From positions 992,001 to 1,056,000 of the forward strand of contig CM066301.1 of assembly GCA_033807695.1 (NCBI GenBank): DNA of 64,000 nt, written 5' to 3'. Shown in pieces: positions 56,858 to 64,000 of the stretch (position 1 is the first letter of the stretch; every line of letters starts with the position of its first letter). Below the pieces are notes generated by a model. That model ran no database searches and was not told the DNA's origin. It worked only from the letters and a program-made list of their open reading frames with translations. The translations under genes were made by a program, and so were the position numbers. This DNA is from Daedaleopsis sinensis (Eukaryota; Basidiomycota; Agaricomycetes; Polyporales; Polyporaceae).

Positions 56858-57622
56858 AGGCAAGACGCGTACGCGAGCCAGACGCGCGCTGGTCGCGATG
56901 TCGCTAACAGCTTGGTGATGACGTAGTCCGGCGCTCGCCGAGCGCGACCCTTTCGCGTAAGTAGACTTAGTACTCGACATCTGCTCGCCATCCACCACTG
57001 GCACGATCGCGAGTGAGTCGAGGCAGTCCGAAGTGCCTAGTCTGTAGGTAAGTATACACGATGTACAGGGATTATGTGCGTCGAGCTCACGACTTGCCCA
57101 CCCAGCACTAGTAGTGGTCACTGCCGAACTACAGTGGCATTCGAACTCAACTCAACTCCTAGGCCCAAGCCTCAGAAATCCTGGACCCTAAAGCTCTCTA
57201 GTCTCCCTTAGGCGAATGACTAAGCTCTATCAACGTGAGGGATGGACGGTCTACAACGGGGCCCTCGAACTCAGTAACAATTGACGATCACTGGGGTACT
57301 GATACAACGCGACCCACGTGATCGTGACGAGTCGTCAGCGCTTCAACTTCAAGCTTTCATCTGAGTCACTGCTCCGTAAATCTTTCTTCCTTCTCCTCCT
57401 ACTACCTCTGGAAGCCGTGACATAAGTACTTCGGAGAGCTCTCTACCTGAGGTTGGCCATCACTTCACGTACTTCTAGACAGAGGACTGACTTCACAAGT
57501 TCGCGAATCGACTGGCCGCGACCAGTTCTAGTTCAAGATGCCTATACTGTACCATTTCAACCTAATATTCATGGGGGGGGACAAGTGACACCGAAATCAT
57601 GAATATTCATCGCTTAGCACAT
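56858..57622. other. Intergenic, no gene seen
   Basis: About 760 bp without a recognisable gene. A small inverted repeat, AATATTCATG / CATGAATATT, lies at 57,564-57,607, close to the end of Plavaka copy B. Confidence 0.5.
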
Positions 57623-59690
57623 CAGCATTCCGTCCACAACTTTTTGAACTACTTGCTGACAAGTACATGTACTTTTCGTAAAGTACATGTACTTGAGTAT
57701 AAGTAGACATACTTAGTCAAGTGAATATACTTGTGGATACTTGGTGTGCAACTTATAGAGGACTATAGAGACCGGTACTAGACTCGGATGCTCTCCTCGG
57801 AGTCGGTTATCAGTAGTCATGACACACTTGGTGGAGAACGGGCATGAAGCAGTACTAGTAGACGAAGTAAATATGATAGTAACATGATGATATACTATTA
57901 GAAGGCTATCTCGTTTGCGTGATGATCAGCATACTTATTTACATAAAATGCATTGAATGCATCTAACGTATCGGTATGCTTCAGATGTACAGGGATAGGG
58001 GTATTGCCTGGGACAAGCAGAAGATGTGCAGATCGAAGCATACAATCAAGATGAATAACGGACGCAACATTGCGACCGTATCCATCGACTTGTGGTTCTA
58101 CTACCCACATACCGGTCTCTTCACATGGCCTGTCACTGCTTGTGACAAACCATGAGACGAGCGCGCACGGGTACACCACACTGCCATGCTTGAAAGAGAA
58201 GAACAACAGGACACGCACAACAGCAAGACCTCGAAATCCAGGCAGGTCGTCGTCATCTACCACGAACGCGCGGTCGTAGCGTGGCCCACCTCCTCGCCAC
58301 GAGCGGACAGCTCGTATCCTCTCCCTCTTCATGCCTCGGGGCCCGCATACGTCGCTTGGAGCGTAGAACATTGCCACAGCAGAGGGGAATACTGAGATAC
58401 GAGAAGGGACAGCAGGGCAGAGGCCGAGGTCGACCTCATGGCCCGGGATAAATGAGTCAGGGTTGAGTTGAGTGTAGAGAAAGCGTCGAATGAGCTCTGA
58501 GAGCTGCTCAACCCCGATGTGGAAGCCGAGCTCGTTGGGCTTGGTCGGATATCCTCGTGCTAATCAAAGAATATGAGTTAGCTCTAGGCGGACAAGTCAT
58601 GTCCGAGTCGCCGCGCAGTCCTCATCACGTACCTGTCCGCTTTGCTAAGACCACCTTGGCGAGGGTGTCTTCAGATTCTACCGCCCCTCCGTCATCGTCC
58701 TCCTCGAGGGCAGCTTGACGGTCCGCGATTTCCGCAGGATCTTCTTCACATTCGCCGTTATCGAGATTAAGGCCGATCCATGCGCGATCCTCATATATCG
58801 TGGGCAGGCAAGGCCCACGCAACATACCACGCGCAGCGAAGTCGACGCGAGCGGCGGCCAGCTTATCCAGCCGTTGGTTGGTGAGAAGCATCTGGCCAAG
58901 GGCTTCGAAGCGGTTAGAACGGCGGTAAGGCTCCTTCACGGCTTTGATATGTTTAGATTCCGTGATCGACGAGCAGAGGCCGTTAGGTGCTCCGAATTGT
59001 TGCACGAGAAGAGGGTAGTGCTTAAGTGAATGTTGACGAGGGAGGCTGAACCCCACCCGGATGCCGACCTCCTCAAATACTACGCGGTCACGGTGGAAGC
59101 GTGTTAGAGCGTCCTCGATTTGGAGGAGCGTCTCTGTCGTGATGGTGTCGCGGCGTACGAGATAACAGAAGTCCAGAAATGCAGCGAGGCACCGGACCAT
59201 TTGCTCCGGAACGTACCCCACAATTGCAGCAAGGTATAGCTAGTACAGTCACTTCGTCGTGAGATCACCAATGCGATACATTTAGAGACGGACTTGAGAT
59301 ACACACCTTCATGAGGGCCTTTGAGTCGTCGCCTGTCCACTGTTTGAATCCACGGCCCTCAGGGAACCGGCGGAGTCCAGGGAAGTGTGGTGCGGCAGCG
59401 ATTCTATTGGATATCAGCTAGGCAGGAGGGTTAAGTTATTGTACGCACCTGCGATCGATATCAGCTAGGATCTCCTTGGCACCAGCTTGTCCATGAGTGA
59501 GGACGAGGTACTCCTCCACCCATGTGACGAGATGGTCCTTGAAAGTACCTTTGATCACTTGGTGCAAGAGATCGGGGGATAACATTTCGTGGATATCTGC
59601 GCGAGGGAACGCGACAGTGAAAGGCTGCGGAATATATGGCAAATCCAAGTCATACGTAGTCCATATACACACATGATTACATTAAAGTAC
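57623..59690 (-). mobile_element. Truncated Plavaka copy B
   Basis: It begins with the same terminus (CAGCATTCCG, 57623-57632, preceded by AT) and a CAAGT/ACTTG array (57635-57745), then carries the 3' half of a transposase on the minus strand. The distance from terminus to stop codon (275 bp) is about that of copy A (284 bp). Similarity ends near 59,690, inside an intron, where tandem repeats start. The other end is not visible. Confidence 0.8.
57898..59672 (-). pseudogene. Plavaka transposase, 5'-truncated
   Basis: The last four exons of a transposase related to that at 48.3-51.7 kb: PFTVAFPRADIHEMLSPDLL, QHSLKHYPLLVQQFGAPNG, SSITESKHIKAVKEPYRRSN, VFPSAVAMFYAPSDVCGPRG, and the end FYVNKYADHHANEIAF. 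Exons are open and introns sit at the same places as in copy A. The zinc finger and the GSDKT core are absent, so it cannot encode a working enzyme unless it continues beyond the repeats, for which there is no sign. Confidence 0.82.
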
Positions 59691-59939
59691 CCCATACTTA
59701 CTGCCCGACCGGACTGTACGAAACTCCATAGTTACTGGCCGGCCGGGTCCGACCGGATTTTGCGGAGTATGCAGAGTTACTGCTCCGGCCGGCTTGTGCG
59801 TTCCGAAACACTGTACCATTGTTATGCTTCAGCCTCTTGGACCAGACCTGCATTAGTACGGACCTGTGCATCGGACCTCCTCCGCAGCCAGCCAAGAAGT
59901 TGTTCCTCCTCGGAGTAGAGCTGTAAACATCCGAACCTA

Positions 59940-61195
59940 CTTACAACAGGATCCTCACATGCAGGCAACATCTGCTATAGGGCAGACATACCTGTACAAC
60001 TGTGTTTGCGGAAGCGGAAGGTAGTGGAGCCTAGTCTCCCTTTTTGACGCTCCTTCTGTATCCTTGTACAGCGGAATAGACTCCGCTATCAGCCCGGCGG
60101 AGGTCTAGCAGACATTCTGAAGGGAGTGTCAGTGCGGAGACAGGGTCCCGGCCGGGACACCAGCTCTGTCTACTGTCCCACCCAGCCAGGACTGCTACAC
60201 ATTCAGTGTCCTGGTGCAGCAGCCTGCATACAGACCCATCCGAGACTAATCCTAAAGTCTTGCACATCCGGACGGACTCAGCTACGAGCTCCGTGGAGCG
60301 CTAGCACACAATCTGAAATACACATCAGTACGGAGACAGGGTCCCGGCCAGGACAGTAGCTCTGTCTACTATTTTTCCCGGCCGGGACACATATATTGTT
60401 ACCCTCCTGTAGCAGCTGTCCGTGCAAGGACCTGCTCCGGGCTGTTTCTGCATGCTTGCACAGCTGGACGAACTCAGCTACCTGCTCCGTGGAGCCCTAG
60501 CACACATTCTGAAATACATGTTAGTGCGGAGACAGGGTCCCGGCCGGGACAGTAGTTGTGTCCACTCTCCCGTCCGGCCGGGGCTGTTGAAAGTTCAGTG
60601 TGCTAGCATGCATACACGTGCATGGACCCGCTCTGGGCTGTTTCTGCGTGCTCGGACAGCCAGACGGACTCAGTTACCTGCTCTGCGGAGCACTAGCACG
60701 CAATCTGAAACTTGTGTCAGTGCGGAGACAGGGTCCCGGCCGGGACAGTAGTTGTGTCCACTCTCCCGTCTGGCCAGGGCTGTCAAAAGTTCAGTGAGCT
60801 AGCATACATACACGTGCACGGACCTACTCCGGACTGTTTCTGCATGCTTGGACAACCGGGCGGGCTCAGTTACCTGCTCCGTGGAGCCCTAGCACACGAT
60901 ATGGATGTGTGTCAGTGCGGAGACAGGGTCCCGGCTGGGACGGTAGCTTTGTCTACTATCTTGCCCGGCCGGGATGGAGACAAGTTCATGCTTGTAGTGC
61001 AGTTCCATGCGCACGGACCCCTCCACACTACTTCCGCATCATCAGACAACCAAATGGACTTTGCTATTAGTCCGGCGGAGCTCTAGCACACATTCCAGAG
61101 TGAGTGCCAGTGCGGAGACAGGGCCCCGGCCGGGGCAGTAGTTGTGTCTACCCTCTTGCCCGGCCGGGATAGAGACAGGTTCATCCTCTCAAAAG
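59940..61195. repeat. Tandem array, ~196-bp unit
   Basis: The phrase AGTGCGGAGACAGGGTCCCG recurs at about 60130, 60326 (AGTACGG variant), 60522, 60718, 60913 and 61108, a period of 195-196 bp. Each unit holds the palindromic word CCCGGCCGGGA and a conserved ACTCAGCTACCTGCTCCGTG-type segment. Six full units can be counted, with a partial one on the left. The period is not a multiple of three. Confidence 0.9.
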
Positions 61196-63140
61196 AAATG
61201 CTCTGCAAAGCCTGCAGAGAGTGCCCCAGAGTCCGGAGCATCCTCTAAGAGCTTCAGCAGGACCCCAAGATGATATGGACTGGTGTAGCTCATGCTCCGG
61301 ACTTTGGAGTGGCATCAGAGACTGTCATTATGATTTTTCAACCGGAGGGCTTTCTCTGCGGAGCTGCAGTGGTGAGAACCTCCGGAGAGGGTTCTCCAGC
61401 ATCCAGAGCATCCTCTAAGAGCTGCAGCAGGACTCCGAGATGATCTAGACTGGTGTAGTACACTTTCCGGACTTGGGGCTACATCAGCGACTGTCGGTAT
61501 AATACTCTGACTGGAGGGGGCTCTCCGCGGAGCCGCTGGAATGATAACCTTCGGAGTTCGTGTTCTGGCATCTGGAGCATCATCTGAGAGCTTTGGCAGG
61601 ACTCTGGAATGATGTAGACCAGTATGGTCCTCGGTCCGGACCTTGGGGGGCATCAGCGACTGTCTCCGACCGGAGAGTGTGCTCCGCGGATCCGCAGCAG
61701 TAATATATTCCGGAGTTGATGTACTAATCTCAGGAGTCAGTGCACTAACCTCCGGAGCATCCTCTGACAGCTTCGGCAAGTCTCCGAGATCATGTAGACC
61801 CACATAGTGCTCACTCCGGACCTTGTGGGGCATCAGTGACTGTCTCCAACCGGAGAGTGCGCTCCGCGGACCCGCAGCAGTAATATATTCCGGAGTCAAT
61901 ATACTAACCCTCTGGAGTCAACACACTAACCTCCGGAGCATCCTCCGATAGCTTCGGAAGGATTCCGGAGCTATGGAGACCAGTGCAGCTTTCGCTCCGG
62001 AGCTTGGGGGGCATCAGCGACTGTCTCTGACCGGAGAGTGCACTCCGCGGAGCCATTGCAATGATAACCTTCGGAGATTGTGTTCCAGCATCCGGAGTGT
62101 CCCCCAATAGTTTCAGCAGGACTCCGGAGCTATGTAGACCAGTGCAGTTCTCACTCCGGACCTTGGGGGGCATCAGCGACTGTCTCTGACCGGAGAGTGC
62201 ACTCCGCGGAGCCATTGCAATGATAACCTTCGGAGATTGTGTTCCAGCATCCGGAGTGTCCCCCAATAGTTTCAGCAGGACTCCGGAGCTATGTAGACCA
62301 GTGCAGTTCTCACTCCGGACCTTTGGGTGCATCAGCAACTGTCTCTGACCGGAGAGTGCACTCCGCAGACCCGCCGCAGTAATAATGACCGGACTCAATG
62401 CACGAGCCTCCGGAGTCTCCTCAGATAGCTTCGGAAGGACTCCGGAGCTATGTAGACCAGTGTAGTTAATGCTCTGGAGCTTGGGGGGCATTAGTGACTG
62501 TCTCTGACCGGAGAGTGCACTCCGCGGACCCGCCGCAGTAATAATGACCGGACTCAATGCACGTGCCTCCGGAGTCTCCTTCAATAGCTTCAAAAGGACT
62601 CCAGAGCTATGTAGACCAGTTTAGTTATCGCTCCGGAGCTTGGGGGGCATCAGCGACTGTCTCCGACTGGAGAGTGCGCTCCGTGGACCTGCCGCAGTAG
62701 TAATAAGCGGACTCAATGCACGGGCCTCCGGAGTGTCCCGCAATAGCTTCAGCTGGGTTCCAAGACAGTGCAGACTCATGGTGTGCCCGCTCCGGACCTA
62801 GGGCTGCATTGGAGACCGTCAATATGATAGTATTACCAGAGGGAGTGCTCTGCGGAACAGGAGTAGTAATAACCCCTGCAGAGAGTGTCTCAATAACCGG
62901 AGCATCCTCTAATAGCATCAGCAGGACTTCTAGATGGTGTACAGTATTTAAGACCTTCAGTATGATACTCCAACTGGAGAGCATGCTTCTTCGTGGAGCG
63001 GGAATAGTGATAATAATCAGACTCAATCCACTAATGTCCGGAGCATCCTCTCATTCAGCGGGACTCCTAGATGATGTAGCCTGGTGTAGCCCTCACTCCA
63101 GACTTCTGGCTGCATCAGAGACTGCTGATTTGAGAGTCAG
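61196..63140. repeat. Tandem array, 159-bp unit, open on the minus strand
   Basis: Units of 159 bp, recognised by CATCAGCGACTGTCTCTGAC and GGAGAGTGCACTCCGCGGA, about eleven or twelve copies of varying age. Two neighbours (62015-62173 and 62174-62332) are nearly identical. Because 159 is divisible by three, the minus strand stays open over long stretches (61904-62593, 61315-61899, 62625-63026) and repeats a 53-residue block containing ALSGQRQSLMPPK and CTGLHSSGVL. There is no evidence that it is expressed. Confidence 0.88.
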
Positions 63141-64000
63141 ATTGAAGTGGCTGCTTTGATGTGCTATAGAAGCAATAACACCTGGACTGAACGTCATAGG
63201 GTCAAGAGAGTCCTGTAGAATTTACAGACTGACATAGCATAGATTCCAAGGCTCAGAATGTGGCTGCAACCACCAAATCAGAATGGCAGCTTCAGCACAT
63301 GGCTGCTCAGAACCATTACAAGGCTTTGGCTGAGGGGTTCAAAATTCTAGGCAGAGCACATTTTGGTACCAAGGCAGTTCAGCAAACGCAGTGAAGTGCT
63401 GGTGTAATAGGCCCAGTTAGCATCAGATGCAATATGAACTTGAACACTTTCTGGGCATTAGACCGAACCGGTCAGTGTAACAACCACAGCGCCCCGCCAA
63501 CAGACGCAAAGCACACCTGAAGTGACAGAACCACTAGTGTATCCTATTTTGAAGAAACTGGTACGAAATGAACGGGGATATGACTTGTAATGCTTTGCTG
63601 TTTAATAATTTGTCCACTGTCATCTCACGGTCTATCATGAGTCGGCAATGACTTTGCACACCTGTTGTGACTTACAATATCCAAAGTGTTGCACTCTACC
63701 AGCACCTGTGTAATGATAGTCAAAAGGTTCTTTATTACATTCTAAGGTGTTGACAAATCTGGGCAAATCTGGTTCAAGTATCAACATACGTAGATTGGGT
63801 GATATTTCCTCTGTACTATATGTATAACTTCTTAGAACAACAGGCATGTCTAAGCAATAATAACAGTACTCAGCATGGTACTAACCAGATCTCTCTTACG
63901 ATAATAGAGTAAGTAGTTACTATGGATTCCAAAGAAGTTCAGCCAGTACTTAGGGCCTTTTCATATCAATCGTAGTACCCTACACACCACATAACAGTGC
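63141..64000. other. Right edge, no gene seen
   Basis: AT-richer sequence without a recognisable gene or repeat; the longest frame (63635-63847, -) has no domain. Confidence 0.5.

Noticed and set aside
59940..63140. CRISPR array or rDNA spacer
   Set aside because: Units are contiguous without spacers, and no rRNA sequence is nearby; this is a eukaryotic tandem repeat.
63141..64000. Chromosome end
   Set aside because: No TTAGGG-type telomere repeats are present in the window.

Overview
This window is nuclear DNA of a filamentous basidiomycete, most likely an Agaricomycete (polypore-like). The evidence is dense genes cut by many ~50-60 nt GT-AG introns, a GC-rich coding style, best-fitting families such as a sedolisin protease, fungal Dicer and MYND/F-box proteins, and Plavaka-type transposons, which are known from Agaricomycetes. 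The species cannot be named from the sequence alone.

The left half (1-34 kb) is ordinary euchromatin. In order it holds the 3' part of a TIP/ITFG1-like FG-GAP membrane protein; a LACTB2-like metallo-hydrolase (-); the splicing factor CWC22 (+); a spartin/senescence-domain protein (-); CDC42 (-); EMC4 (+) tail to tail with an L-rhamnose mutarotase-like gene (-); a Rab11/Ypt3 GTPase (+); an unrecognised conserved-looking gene (-); a 2.9 kb gap; a sedolisin (S53) protease (+); a phosducin-like protein (-) divergent from a full-length Dicer-like RNase III (+); a small secreted Kre9/Knh1-like protein (-); and a zinc alcohol dehydrogenase (-). I joined exons by hand. For most genes the spliced coding length is a multiple of three and the family's conserved motifs are unbroken across junctions.

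The right half (35-64 kb) is accessory DNA. It has a MYND-finger gene with a decayed relative beside it, and an F-box gene. A second MYND gene is split by a 1,622 bp gag-only Copia LTR element, which has identical 154 bp LTRs, the 5 bp target duplication GACAC and a half-initiator-tRNA primer site. An 8.6 kb Plavaka-type DNA transposon (43,429-52,014) lies 99 bp upstream of that gene's start; it carries an apparently intact transposase and a second, divergent gene. Next comes ~4 kb without recognisable genes, then two adjacent palindromic elements with shared CACGACGGGC ends and AGG duplications. A truncated second Plavaka copy runs into two tandem-repeat arrays (196 bp and 159 bp units).

The most striking small-scale signals are two intronic hairpins, each with a 21 bp stem. 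One is inside the first intron of the Dicer gene itself and the other is inside the MYND gene intron at 36.6 kb. Others are a 5 nt microexon in the Rab11 gene, a 25 nt microexon in the LACTB2-like gene, an unexplained reading-frame break in CWC22, and an LTR that supplies an in-frame start codon to the gene it broke. No rRNA, tRNA or CRISPR array was found.
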